64,000 nt of DNA. Source: Lentisphaera araneosa HTCC2155 (GTDB lineage: Bacteria; Verrucomicrobiota; Lentisphaeria; Lentisphaerales; Lentisphaeraceae). Each line of letters opens with the position of its first letter. Within the stretch, counting starts at the first letter, position 1. The position numbers and the translations under genes were made by a program. Shown here one piece after another: positions 44,677 to 53,754 of this stretch. Location: positions 248,001 through 312,000 of the forward strand of contig NZ_ABCK01000006.1 of the NCBI RefSeq assembly GCF_000170755.1, read 5' to 3'. Below the pieces are notes generated by a model that was not told the DNA's origin, made no database searches, and saw nothing but the letters and a program-made list of their open reading frames with translations.

Positions 44677-44988
44677 ATGGATAATACTGATGAAAATAAG
44701 CTCAGTGAAGAAAAAACAGCTGATGGTATAGTACCTGAAAAGTTCAATGAAGTAGAGCTCGATGAGCTCGTCTATGGGGAGAGAAAAAAGAATCCCATGG
44801 ATGGGGTGACACTCAAAATTATGCTCATCAATCTCGAGGAATACTACGGTTGGGAAGGCCTCGGAGAACGTATCGAAATCCGTTGCTTCAATCACGATCC
44901 CTCCATGAAGTCGAGCCTTAAATTCCTTCGCAAAAATGAGTGGGCCCGCAAAAAAGTCGAAAAACTCTACGAGATCACTTTTTTATAA
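44677..44988 (+). CDS. VF530 / DUF2132 family small DNA-binding-like protein
   Basis: 103 residues. The C-terminal 65 match VF530 proteins very closely: [49 protein letters not shown]. The family has a small helical fold proposed to bind DNA; function is not settled. The N-terminal 40 residues are an acidic extension. AAAGGA eight bases upstream of ATG 44677. Confidence 0.88.
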   Translation: MDNTDENKLSEEKTADGIVPEKFNEVELDELVYGERKKNPMDGVTLKIMLINLEEYYGWEGLGERIEIRCFNHDPSMKSSLKFLRKNEWARKKVEKLYEITFL

Positions 44989-44995
44989 ACTTAGA

Positions 44996-46291
44996 TTATT
45001 TATTACTATCGTTAAGCGTCTTATCTTGATCGTCTTTGAGGCTGGGGTGTTTGACGTGGTGCAAGATCTGAGAACTATAGATGCTTGAATGTCCTGAGAA
45101 GATGTAGGCGACGACACAGGATAAACCCAGGTAGATGCCGATTTGGGCTCCAAAGAGTTCGATGCCCATGAGTGTGCAGGCAATCGGTGTATTTGTTGCA
45201 CCGGAGAAGACGCCGACAAAACCAATGGCCGCGAGTAGAGCTAGGGGTAAGGGGATGATAAATGAGAGCGCTGAACCTAAAGTGGCGCCGATGAAAAAGA
45301 GTGGAGTCACTTCTCCGCCTTTGAAACCAGCTCCGAGAGTGAAAGAAGTGAAGAGCAGTTTTAGGGCAAAGTCATAGGGCATCATTCTTTGAGTGAAGGA
45401 CTCTTCAATGACAGGAACGCCCAGACCTACGTATTTAGTAAAATCAACTGAAGTTTGACCAAGAGCCCAAAAAGCAAGGGCAAGAACAATGCCACCAATA
45501 AAGGGACGTAGGGGTGGGTAGGAGATTTTTTTGGAAAAAAGATCGCTCCAAAAATGGTTGGCTTTGGAGAAAAGCATCGCAGTCCAACCAAAGAGAATGG
45601 CCACAAGGAAAGTATAGAAAAGTGTACTTGGACTAAGAGCAAGCGCTTCAGGGTGGAGGTAGTGGGTGTGGGTGACCACAGTAGGGTATTTCCATTGAAC
45701 ACAAACTTGGTCGGCAATAATCGCAGAAAGAAAAGCGGGCAAAATGGCTTGGTACTGCACGCGACCAATGATGTAGACTTCTAAAGCAAAAACGGCCCCT
45801 GCTAAAGGGGTGCCAAATACGGCGGAAAAACCCGCTGCGACCCCCGCAATAATGAGGATGCGTCGTTCATCTTTGTCGAGTTTAAAGATTTGGCTGAACT
45901 GATCGGCAATAGCTCCACCCATTTGCACACCCGTACCTTCGCGTCCTGCTGAGCCACCAAAAAGGTGAGTGGCAATTGTGCCGAGGGCCACGAGTGGAGC
46001 CATGCGTAGTGGAATGATTTTTTTTGGTTGAATGATCTCATCTAGGAGCTGATTGTTGCCTTTGACAACATTTTGCCCAAGGTAGTGATAAATGAGGCCA
46101 ATGCACAAACCTCCAAGGGGTAGAAGCCAGAGGATCCACATGCGATTATCGCGAAAATTCCCGGCCCATTCCAAGCCCATGAGAAACCAAGCGACGGCAG
46201 ATCCCACCAAAAGGCCAACAATAATTGAAATGAAAAGCCACTTCGCTAAGTGACCTGCATCTCTGAATTGGCTGGTGAGTTGTTTTTTCAT
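44996..46291 (-). CDS. CLC-family antiporter, probably fluoride-type (CLC-F)
   Basis: 431 residues, about ten membrane helices. CLC signature regions are GNNQLLDEI (in place of GSGIP), GSAGREGTGVQMG and GAGFKGGEVTPLFFIGATLG. The GNN and GREGT variants are, to my knowledge, marks of the CLC-F fluoride/proton antiporters rather than chloride channels. No fluoride riboswitch is possible directly upstream since the ATG overlaps the mutS2 stop by one base. Convergent with the VF530 gene. Confidence 0.8.
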   Translation of the reverse strand: MKKQLTSQFRDAGHLAKWLFISIIVGLLVGSAVAWFLMGLEWAGNFRDNRMWILWLLPLGGLCIGLIYHYLGQNVVKGNNQLLDEIIQPKKIIPLRMAPLVALGTIATHLFGGSAGREGTGVQMGGAIADQFSQIFKLDKDERRILIIAGVAAGFSAVFGTPLAGAVFALEVYIIGRVQYQAILPAFLSAIIADQVCVQWKYPTVVTHTHYLHPEALALSPSTLFYTFLVAILFGWTAMLFSKANHFWSDLFSKKISYPPLRPFIGGIVLALAFWALGQTSVDFTKYVGLGVPVIEESFTQRMMPYDFALKLLFTSFTLGAGFKGGEVTPLFFIGATLGSALSFIIPLPLALLAAIGFVGVFSGATNTPIACTLMGIELFGAQIGIYLGLSCVVAYIFSGHSSIYSSQILHHVKHPSLKDDQDKTLNDSNK

Positions 46292-48666
46292 TAGCGTTTA
46301 AATTCGACCCAAGTCACGGCGTCACCTGCGGGATCTTCGGAGAGATCGGGGCAGTAGAAGCGTTGGATATATTTTTGTGAGGCAAGGTGTTTGTGTACGG
46401 CACGTCTGAGTTGGCCTGAGCCACGACCATGAATGACTTTCACTTGATCGTGATTACTGCCGTAGGCTGAGGAGAGCCAAGTGTCCAATTCACGCAAGGC
46501 AGCTTCGGCGTACATGCCGATAAGTTTAATTTCCATGGACACATTATTTGTCAGTCGATAACTCTGCTTAGCTTGCTTGACCTTTGGTTTTTTAACTTCA
46601 GGAACTGATTCAGCCGTGCCTAGTTCACTACGTTTAACGGCAATTTGCATGCCATCCGCATCGAGTAGGAATTGTTTGCCACGTTTCTCCACTTTAATGA
46701 TTTTGGCGTGGCTTTGAAGTTTTTCGACCCAGACTTTATCGCCTTCTTTGAGCTCTTGATCCTTGATGGGCTCAACGGGAGTAGCTTGGTTATTATCGAG
46801 AGCCGTGCGCAAGCCATCGCGTTTTTGGATGACCTGTTTGCGAAGATCGCTAATGTCTGCTTCAGGCTGGTGTTTTTTGAGTTTGCGCTCGACTTTTTCC
46901 ACTTGGCTTCGCGCATTATTGAGGATGCTCTCCGCTTCTCTTTGCGCTTGTCGCAAAATATCTTTACGTTCGCGACGTAGAGTGGTGAGTTCTTCTTGGA
47001 CGCTCGCAGCTTCTTTTAAAGCTGTGTCGCGACTGTTGCGAGCTTCGCGAGCATCTTGTTGCATCTGACTCTGTTGCTTTTGCAGTTTGCCGATGACGTT
47101 CTCGAGCTTGAGTTCTTTGTCGGAGAGGAAGCTCTTTGCATCTTTTAGGATATCGTGGGGTAATCCATGGTTGCGAGCGATTTCGATGGCGTGACTGGCG
47201 CCAGGGATACCAATATCGAGAATGTATTCAGGTTTTAGACTCTGACGATTAAAACGTACCGCAGCATTCATCATGCCTTCTTGTTCTTGGGCAAAAACTT
47301 TGATGGAACCAATGTGAGTCGTTAAAAGGGTCAATGATTCACTCTTGGCGAGACTCATGAGGATAGCATTGCCCAGGGCACCGCCTTCGACGGGGTCAGT
47401 TCCCGAACCCAGTTCATCAAGAAGTACGAGGCTCTTCTTTTTTCGAGCCAGCTTAAGAATGGTACTGACAGATTTTAGGTGAGCAGAGAAAGTTGAAAGA
47501 TTTTGACTAATGGATTGTTCATCACCAATATCCGCTAAAATATCTTCGAAAAGTGGCAGTTCAGAAAACTCATTAAGTGGAACTGGCAAGCCACTTTGGT
47601 GCATGATGCTAATTAAGCCAATTGTTTTGAGGATGAGGGTCTTACCGCCAGTATTTGAACCGGTGACGGCGAGGGTGCCTAGGTCAGAAGGAAGTTCCAT
47701 GTTCAAGGGGACTAAGTTTTCCTCATGACCTTGCTCTTTGAGAGTTTTAAAGAGTAGAGGGTGGCGTGCATTAATTAACTTGAATGTTTTACCTGTTTGC
47801 GGGAAACGTGCTTTGACTTCTTCGGCCCAAGCCTGGACGGCAAAACACTGGTCGCAGAGGGTGAGTGACTTAAAGGCATTCATTAAATCGGGGATCTCGG
47901 AACGAATTGAGGCACAGAGTTCCTGGATGATTTTAAGGATGATTTTGCGCTCTTCGCTGAGCATGCCGGCGCGCTCATTGCCTAAAGCAACGATGGATTC
48001 GGGCTCAATGAAAATTGTTTGGCCCGTGGCGGATTCGTCGTGTACAATTCCTTTGAGCTTACTTTTTTGATCTCGCTTCAAAGGGACACAAAAACGATCG
48101 TTGCGCGAGGTGATGTATTTATCTTGGAATATGTCGTTTTTATCATTCTTTAAGTAGTAATCTAAGCGGTTTTTGATCGCTTTTTCACATTTGCGAATCA
48201 TTGGGCGGATGCTGGCGAGTTCCTTGGAAGCACTATCCTTGATTTGATCTTTCGCATCAAAAATTTTATTGAATTCATCGCGAAGTTCGCGAAAGGGCAG
48301 GATGCGTTCATGGAGTTCGCGAATACTATCGAAAGTTTTGAGTGATTCCTTGTTGAAGCAAGCATACATTTGCGCTGAATAAGTGATGAAGCTTCGGACT
48401 TGAATGATTTCATCGGGCTCAATCCATGAATCCACTGCGTTGAGAGCAGTAAGATCTGGGAGCGAAAAATTACTGCAGGGAATGCCTTCTGGGATCAATT
48501 GAGTGACGGCATCAAAGTCGCGATAGAGTTTTTGTCGACGGGGGACTTTGGCTGTGCTGGGTTGCAAACGGGCAATAGATTCTTGGCCCGAAGTGCTTCT
48601 TGCGTAAGAGGCAATCCAGTTTAAGAGTTCAGGGAATTCCAGGATTTGTTGACTGTGTTGGTTCAT
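46291..48666 (-). CDS. mutS2: Endonuclease MutS2
   Basis: 791 residues. MutS core and ATPase (Walker A TGSNTGGKT, LLDELGSGTDPVEG), a long coiled coil (about 515-620), a KOW-like segment (GDKVWVEKLQSHAKI), and a C-terminal Smr nuclease domain (IKLIGMYAEAALRELD, HGRGSGQLRRAV). MutS2 suppresses recombination or rescues collided ribosomes, depending on species. It lacks the mismatch-reading MutS1 domain. Ribosome-binding site is weak. First gene of a two-gene unit with the CLC protein. Confidence 0.94.
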   Translation of the reverse strand: MNQHSQQILEFPELLNWIASYARSTSGQESIARLQPSTAKVPRRQKLYRDFDAVTQLIPEGIPCSNFSLPDLTALNAVDSWIEPDEIIQVRSFITYSAQMYACFNKESLKTFDSIRELHERILPFRELRDEFNKIFDAKDQIKDSASKELASIRPMIRKCEKAIKNRLDYYLKNDKNDIFQDKYITSRNDRFCVPLKRDQKSKLKGIVHDESATGQTIFIEPESIVALGNERAGMLSEERKIILKIIQELCASIRSEIPDLMNAFKSLTLCDQCFAVQAWAEEVKARFPQTGKTFKLINARHPLLFKTLKEQGHEENLVPLNMELPSDLGTLAVTGSNTGGKTLILKTIGLISIMHQSGLPVPLNEFSELPLFEDILADIGDEQSISQNLSTFSAHLKSVSTILKLARKKKSLVLLDELGSGTDPVEGGALGNAILMSLAKSESLTLLTTHIGSIKVFAQEQEGMMNAAVRFNRQSLKPEYILDIGIPGASHAIEIARNHGLPHDILKDAKSFLSDKELKLENVIGKLQKQQSQMQQDAREARNSRDTALKEAASVQEELTTLRRERKDILRQAQREAESILNNARSQVEKVERKLKKHQPEADISDLRKQVIQKRDGLRTALDNNQATPVEPIKDQELKEGDKVWVEKLQSHAKIIKVEKRGKQFLLDADGMQIAVKRSELGTAESVPEVKKPKVKQAKQSYRLTNNVSMEIKLIGMYAEAALRELDTWLSSAYGSNHDQVKVIHGRGSGQLRRAVHKHLASQKYIQRFYCPDLSEDPAGDAVTWVEFKR

Positions 48667-48752
48667 ACATATAACTATTGTTGAAATTGAGGTGGCAATG
48701 TAAAACGCAAAACAAGCACTTCAAGATGAGTATGGGTCTTGCTTTCCCCTAT

Positions 48753-48770
48753 TGTTAAGCTAGCTTAACA
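48753..48770. promoter_or_regulatory. 18-bp perfect palindrome upstream of the sigma factor gene
   Basis: TGTTAAGCTAGCTTAACA, ending 26 bases before ATG 48797. Candidate operator, or a hairpin in the 5' end of the mRNA. Confidence 0.5.
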
Positions 48771-48796
48771 GAACAAATAGTTAAAAAACGAGTTAT

Positions 48797-50011
48797 ATGT
48801 CTTATTCGAGTTACTCTGGAATTGATACAATCTCTGCTTATATGCAGAACGTGGCTAACCTGCCACGATTAACCAGTGAAGAAGAGGTTTATTACTCTTC
48901 TAATTTCCGTGAATCACGCGTTCATTTGAATGAACTACTCGCCGCTTTTCCCAAACTCGTCAGAGAACTCTTACTTAATGAAGGTTACCACGATCACGCG
49001 GGGCGTAAGAGGCATTATTTTACTGGCGAACGTTCAAGTGATTACTCCGTAGCCGATGTGGTAGAATATCTTTCGAATACAGAAGAACAGAGCGAGGGAC
49101 ATGATCCTGAAGAAAACTCTTTGATCTACAAAGTCTTAGCTAACAAAATACGTGACTTACAATTTTCCGTGGCATTTTACACGGATATGAGTGAGAAATT
49201 TAAGCAAAAAGAATTCGAGGATTGTTTTATTTTAGAAGAATCACTCAAGAAGCCTTTTGCCGATGGTTTTCGCAAATCTTATTATCGTATGGAAAATTCG
49301 GTCAATGCCATGGTGGAAGGTAATTTGCGCTTGGTTATTTCAATTGCTCGAAAGTACTCAAATTCCCAAGAAGGCTTTCTCGATTTAATTCAAGAAGGCA
49401 ACATCGGGCTCGTTTCAGCGGTAGAAAAATACGATGCTAGTTTTGGTTACACTTTTTCAACTTATGCGACTTGGTGGATCCGTCAGGCCGTTTCTCGTGC
49501 ACGAACTGAATTAGTTCGTACGATGAAGCTCCCAGCCAATATCATGGTGAAAGTTAATAAGATTTATCGTACAGAACGCGAGCTCTTTCAGAAATTTGGT
49601 CGCGAAGCAACGATTGATGAAGTTTCTGAGGCTGTGGAATTAAGTCCTGCTAAGATCCGCTCCCTTAAACGCATGTGCCAACAGCCCATTTCTTTGCAAA
49701 CAACTGTTTCGGAAGAGCATACGGGTGAACTTGGCGACATCGTGAGTAATGATGATGACGTCTTGCCTGATGCTGAAGTGGAACAAAAGCAACTGCATGA
49801 AAGTTTGGTGGCTATGCTTGATATCCTCAATGAGCGCGAGCAAGAAATTTTGCGTATGCGTTTTGGTTTAGCCGATGGTGAATATCATACACTCGAAAAT
49901 ATTGCTAATGAATTTGGTATATCACGTGAGCGTATTCGACAAATTGAGACTTCGGCACTGAAAAAGTTGCGTCGTCCAACAGCAGTAAAATGCTTAGGCT
50001 TAGACCTCTAA
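48797..50011 (+). CDS. Sigma-70 family RNA polymerase sigma factor (RpoD/RpoS-like, no region 1.1)
   Basis: 404 residues. Region 1.2 (DTISAYMQNVANLPRLTSEEE) starts near the N-terminus, so region 1.1 is missing. A helical non-conserved region follows, then region 2 (NLRLVISIARKY, FLDLIQEGNIGLVSAVEKYD, FSTYATWWIRQAVSRA), region 3 and region 4 with the helix-turn-helix (TLENIANEFGISRERIRQIE). After WWIRQA it reads VSRARTELVRTMKLP rather than the ITRAIADQARTIRIP of housekeeping sigma factors. It is therefore probably a group 2 factor, though a main sigma lacking region 1.1 cannot be excluded. Confidence 0.88.
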   Translation: MSYSSYSGIDTISAYMQNVANLPRLTSEEEVYYSSNFRESRVHLNELLAAFPKLVRELLLNEGYHDHAGRKRHYFTGERSSDYSVADVVEYLSNTEEQSEGHDPEENSLIYKVLANKIRDLQFSVAFYTDMSEKFKQKEFEDCFILEESLKKPFADGFRKSYYRMENSVNAMVEGNLRLVISIARKYSNSQEGFLDLIQEGNIGLVSAVEKYDASFGYTFSTYATWWIRQAVSRARTELVRTMKLPANIMVKVNKIYRTERELFQKFGREATIDEVSEAVELSPAKIRSLKRMCQQPISLQTTVSEEHTGELGDIVSNDDDVLPDAEVEQKQLHESLVAMLDILNEREQEILRMRFGLADGEYHTLENIANEFGISRERIRQIETSALKKLRRPTAVKCLGLDL

Positions 50012-50055
50012 AAATCCTAAAAAACTGACTTTTCTAAGTTATTCTAAATCAAGGC

Positions 50056-50083
50056 TTGTCAAAACAAAGCTTTTCGGTATGTT
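50056..50083 (+). promoter_or_regulatory. Candidate promoter of lysS
   Basis: TTGTCA (50056-50061), 16-base spacer, TATGTT (50078-50083), about 50 bases upstream of ATG 50134. Confidence 0.45.
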
Positions 50084-50133
50084 ATGCGCGATTTATATAG
50101 ACTAAAACTGACCGCATAACGGAGAGACCAGAG

Positions 50134-51612
50134 ATGTCAGAGAACATACAGAAAGAAGAAAATGAGCAGATTGCGATTCGCAAGCAGAAGCTCAAGAATT
50201 TAACCGATGCAGGCATCAATGCTTACGGTGAAAAATTTACAGAAACAACTCATTCAGAAACCGCCAAGGCAAACTACAAAGAAGAGACTGAAGGTCAAAA
50301 GCTTCGTGTAGCCGGCCGTGTGATGACTGTACGCGTTATGGGCAAGGCACTTTTTGCAACGATTCAAGACGCCGAAGGCCGTATCCAGATCTACGCAAGT
50401 CGTAACGAGATGGAACAGCTTGAGTTCAATCGCATGAAGAAAATGGATATCGGCGATATCATTGGTGTTGATGGCGAACTCTTTAAGACAAAGAAAGAAG
50501 AAATCACTGTGCGTACCGCGACTTATAAAGTGCTATCCAAAGCTCTTCGTCCTCTTCCAGAAAAATTCCACGGCCTCAAAGACGTAGAAACTCGTTACCG
50601 TCAGCGTTACCTCGATCTCATTTCTAATGAAGAGAGCCGTCGTGTTTTCCGTCAGCGTGCGGCGATTATTTCCGCAATGCGTGAGTACCTCGAAAAAGAT
50701 AGCTACATGGAAGTGGAAACTCCCATGATGCACCCCATTCCTGGTGGTGCTTCCGCTCGTCCTTTCGTGACTCACTACAATGCTCTTGACCAAGAGATGT
50801 TCATGCGTATTGCTCCTGAGCTCTACCTCAAGATGCTTCTCGTAGGTGGTTTCGAACGCGTTTTCGAAATCAACCGCAACTTCCGTAACGAAGGTGTTTC
50901 AAAGCAGCATAATCCTGAGTTTACGGCGATTGAAGCTTATCAAGCCTATGGCGATTGCTCCACAATGATGGATCTCATGCAGGGCATCATCCGTCACTGC
51001 GCACAAAAAGTGATTGGGACACTTCAGGTCACGCACCCCGATGGTAAAGTCATCGACTTCGAAAAAGATTTTAGAGTTGTGACTCACCGCGATTTACTCA
51101 TCGAACACACGAGAGAAGATTGGTTTGAAATCACTGATGAAGAACGTGCCAACATCGCTCGTGAAATGGGCTGCACAATCATGCCAGATTGGACTGAAGA
51201 AGAAATTACTGAAGAAGTTTACTCAAAGAAAATTGAGCCGACGCTCATTCAGCCAACTTTCGTGACTAAGCTTCCAGTTCACATGGTGCCATTAGCCAAA
51301 CGTTGTTCAGAAAATCCTGAGCTCGTTGATGTTTTCGAATTAGTTTGCGATGGTAAAGAACTAGCACCTGGTTACTCAGAGCTAAACGACCCTATCGAGC
51401 AACGCCAGCGCCTCATGGCTCAGTTTGAACGAGCGAAAGGCACTGAAGAAGAAGATAGTGGTCGCATTGACGAAAGTTTCCTAACAGCTCTCGAACACGG
51501 CATGCCGCCAGCTGGTGGTATGGGTATGGGCGTTGACCGCCTCGTGATGATGCTCACTGGAGCGCCTACAATTCGCGACGTGATCTTATTCCCCCAGCTT
51601 AAAAATATTTAA
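50134..51612 (+). CDS. lysS: Lysyl-tRNA synthetase, class II
   Basis: 492 residues. An OB-fold anticodon-binding domain (about 55-150, LRVAGRVMTVRVMGKALFATIQD) leads to the class II core: motif 1 region EVETPMMHPIPGGASARPF, motif 2 FRNEGVSKQHNPEFTAIEAYQAY and motif 3 GMGMGVDRLVMML. Normal length. A GGAGAG site precedes the ATG and a strong terminator follows. Single-gene unit. Confidence 0.96.
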   Translation: MSENIQKEENEQIAIRKQKLKNLTDAGINAYGEKFTETTHSETAKANYKEETEGQKLRVAGRVMTVRVMGKALFATIQDAEGRIQIYASRNEMEQLEFNRMKKMDIGDIIGVDGELFKTKKEEITVRTATYKVLSKALRPLPEKFHGLKDVETRYRQRYLDLISNEESRRVFRQRAAIISAMREYLEKDSYMEVETPMMHPIPGGASARPFVTHYNALDQEMFMRIAPELYLKMLLVGGFERVFEINRNFRNEGVSKQHNPEFTAIEAYQAYGDCSTMMDLMQGIIRHCAQKVIGTLQVTHPDGKVIDFEKDFRVVTHRDLLIEHTREDWFEITDEERANIAREMGCTIMPDWTEEEITEEVYSKKIEPTLIQPTFVTKLPVHMVPLAKRCSENPELVDVFELVCDGKELAPGYSELNDPIEQRQRLMAQFERAKGTEEEDSGRIDESFLTALEHGMPPAGGMGMGVDRLVMMLTGAPTIRDVILFPQLKNI

Positions 51613-51630
51613 GTTAAGCTGACCGTAATT

Positions 51631-51664
51631 AAAAAGGCGAAATCATTTGATTTCGCCTTTTTAG
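51631..51664 (+). terminator. Rho-independent terminator of lysS
   Basis: Perfect 15-bp stem AAAAAGGCGAAATCA/TGATTTCGCCTTTTT with a two-base loop, 18 bases past the stop. Symmetric A/T tails make it bidirectional. Confidence 0.92.
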
Positions 51665-51809
51665 TTTTTAAAGCTGAACAGTTAGTTGCTCAAAACCTCT
51701 AGAGTGGGGTTCACTCGGGTGCGAAGTCTTGGCCTATACAGTTGATTTTCTAAAGAGTTTTTGACTGTTAAGCTCCTTGTTATCTGAGCAGTAAAATATT
51801 CATACTTGG

Positions 51810-52138
51810 ATAGCTAGGCTCCAAGCTAGCTGTTCAGGAATGCCCCTTTGGACCGCCAGGCTCCAGCTTGGCATTTGCGGATAGAAATGAATTAGGTCAG
51901 CATTGTATAAGCCGGTCAGGAATGCCCCTTTGGACCGCCAGGCTCCAGCCTGGCAGTTGCGGATAGAAATGAGTTAGGTCAGCATTGTATAAGCCGGTTA
52001 GGGGTCACCCTTTGGACCGCCAGGCTCCAGCCTGGCATTTGCGGATAGAAATGAGTTAGGTCAGCATTGTATAAGCCGATCAGGAGCCCGGCGGTCCCAT
52101 CATAAATCCGGTCAGGAGCCCGGCGGCCCCATGAACAC
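51810..52138 (+). repeat. Left REP-like array: three 82-bp units and two 32-bp units
   Basis: 82-bp units (type A) begin at 51834, 51916 and 51998; each holds palindrome GCCAGGCT-CC-AGCCTGGC preceded by TTTGGACC and followed by TTGCGGATAGAAATGA. A variant partial unit with GGATAGCTAGGCTCCA opens the array near 51819. Two 32-bp units (type B, TCAGGAGCCCGGCGGTCCCA) begin at 52080 and 52112. The B core GGAGCCCGGCGGTCC is the reverse complement of the A core GGACCGCCAGGCTCC with one mismatch. No gene lies between lysS and the transposase except this array. Confidence 0.9.
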
Positions 52139-52286
52139 CAGTTTGGACGCTGTGGACAAAAGTAGTTTCTTCCAATAAAATTCTTCCATTTTTATTGTTG
52201 ATCGTTTAGGGTATTTCCAATGGAGAAATGAGATGAATAATAATAGTGTATGAAGAAGCCGAGGCTATTTACCTCATTATGATGAA

Positions 52287-52823
52287 ATGGGGATTTATCA
52301 GTCACTTACTTTTCGATTGTTTGGTAGCATCCCTCAAAAAATCATTCAGCAGTTTCGTGAAGAACTTGAAAATGTCGATGCTAAATTACTTCATCAAGAA
52401 ATGAAAGAGAAAATTGAGGAGGCTTTAGCTCAGGGTATGGGATACTGTGCATTTAAGCACGATGAATTAGCTGGAGTCATGCAAGAAGCCTTGTTTCATT
52501 TTGATGGAGAACGATATGATTTAATTGCATGGTGCATCATGCCAAATCATGTCCATGTACTTATTAGGGTCAATGATCAATTGGCAAAGATAATTAATTC
52601 TTGGAAGTCTTTTGTAGGGAAATATGCCTTGAGTAATAGGCGTAAATTTGGTATAGAGGAGGATCAAAAAAGCTTTTGGTTGCGCGAGTATTGGGATCGT
52701 TATATACGAAATGAAAATCATTTATTAAAAACAATAAACTATATCCATCAGAATCCAGTAAAAGCTGGTTTGTGTTCCGATGTCATAGAGTGGAAGTGGT
52801 CGAGTGCCTATAATGGGAAGTGA
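52287..52823 (+). CDS. REP-associated tyrosine (Y1) transposase, TGA in frame near the 5' end
   Basis: 178 residues of an IS200-like HUH transposase. The histidine pair lies in WCIMPNHVHVLI and the catalytic Tyr in INYIHQNPVKAGL, with terminal WKWSSAY. The conserved N-terminal motif RGYLPHYDE lies upstream in the same frame (52060s series: codons from 52260), before ATG 52287, and a better start exists at ATG 52233 with GGAG seven bases upstream. That reading (M-N-N-N-S-V) meets TGA at 52251-52253 before RSRGYLPHYDE. Either the gene is inactivated by this stop or it starts internally without a ribosome-binding site. It is flanked on both sides by REP-like arrays, the typical setting of these transposases. 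Confidence 0.8.
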   Translation: MGIYQSLTFRLFGSIPQKIIQQFREELENVDAKLLHQEMKEKIEEALAQGMGYCAFKHDELAGVMQEALFHFDGERYDLIAWCIMPNHVHVLIRVNDQLAKIINSWKSFVGKYALSNRRKFGIEEDQKSFWLREYWDRYIRNENHLLKTINYIHQNPVKAGLCSDVIEWKWSSAYNGK

Positions 52824-52847
52824 ATAAAAGAGCTCTGCTTTCGTCGA

Positions 52848-53199
52848 CTAGGAATAAGCCTTTGGATAGCTAGGCTCCAGCCTGGCATTTGCGGATAGAA
52901 ATGAGTTAGGTCAGCATTGTATAAGCCGGTTAGGAATAAGCCTTTGGACCGCCAGGCTCCAGCCTGGCATTTGCGGATAGAAATGACATTAGGTCAACAT
53001 TGTATAAGCCGGTCAGGAGCCCGGCGGTCCCATCATAAATCCAGTCAGGAGCCCGGCGCGCCCATCATAAAGCCGGTCAGGAGCCCGGCGCGCCCATCAT
53101 AAAGCCGGTCAGGAGCCCGGCGCGCCCATCATAAATCCAATCAGGAGCCCGGCGGTCCCATCATAAATCCGATCAGGAGCCCGGTGGTCCCATGCTGAG
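52848..53199 (+). repeat. Right REP-like array: two 82/83-bp units and six 32-bp units
   Basis: Type A units begin at 52848 (its core is the variant GGATAGCTAGGCTCC) and 52930; type B units begin at 53013, 53045, 53077, 53109, 53141 and 53173, exactly 32 bases apart. Orientation is the same as in the left array, so the transposase lies between direct, not inverted, copies. This accounts for the whole 391-base stretch between the transposase and the next gene. A 61-codon ORF across it is repeat-derived. Confidence 0.9.
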
Positions 53200-53214
53200 A
53201 GAAGAATTTTGAAA

Positions 53215-53745
53215 TTAGAGTCCATCTACTCTCTGATCAAACCCACCTGTGCTGGATTCCACATGGCCGTCACCCGCTAAAATGTTGGCGCGACCACCGG
53301 TTTTGTGAGTATCTGCGGTAGCTTCGGAGCCTTGAATATAACTTTCGGTAGCGACTCGACTTTGAGGATCTTCGATATATTTAAACTTGGCTCCTGCAAT
53401 ACCCTCACAAAAGCTATAAACTTTAGCTTTTGGATCAGTTCCAGTATTTCGTTTTGCCATGCATGATAGAGCTCCATATTCTAATTCCCAAACATCGCCT
53501 GGGTCATTCTTAGGCGCCGAGCTATAACTTTGGAGGTACGAAGAGGAAGATGTGGGTATATTTGTCTCAGCACCATCATGGAAATACATGATCATTGCAG
53601 TCCCAATCATTTTTAGGTTACCAGTACAGCCCTTTTGTCGAGCTTTGTCACGAGCTGATCCAAGTGAGGGTAAAATAATGGGAGTAAGTAAGCCCATGAT
53701 GAAGATGATAACTAGTGCATCAATTAGTGTGAATTTTTTTCTCAT
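53215..53745 (-). CDS. Prepilin-like protein with atypical processing site
   Basis: 176 residues. N-terminal KKFTLIDALVIIFIMGLL is a prepilin helix, but Lys replaces Gly/Ala before the cleavage site and Asp replaces the Glu at +5. The middle keeps GCTGNLKMIGTAMIMY, and the C-terminus NILAGDGHVESS is the usual end of pseudopilins in this phylum. Probably exported and surface-exposed if still processed. It follows the GST gene by 9 bases on the same strand. Confidence 0.8.
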   Translation of the reverse strand: MRKKFTLIDALVIIFIMGLLTPIILPSLGSARDKARQKGCTGNLKMIGTAMIMYFHDGAETNIPTSSSSYLQSYSSAPKNDPGDVWELEYGALSCMAKRNTGTDPKAKVYSFCEGIAGAKFKYIEDPQSRVATESYIQGSEATADTHKTGGRANILAGDGHVESSTGGFDQRVDGL

Positions 53746-53754
53746 GAAAAAAAA

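Noticed and set aside
45427-45768. 113-codon ORF in another frame of the CLC gene
   Set aside because: Hydrophobic shadow of the CLC helices; the real frame carries all family motifs.
52917-53102. 61-codon ORF in the right repeat array
   Set aside because: Entirely made of 82-bp and 32-bp repeat sequence; no ribosome-binding site.
53013-53199. Regular 32-bp repeats as a CRISPR array
   Set aside because: The repeats are directly adjacent with no unique spacers, no cas genes are present, and the core matches the REP-like units beside the transposase.
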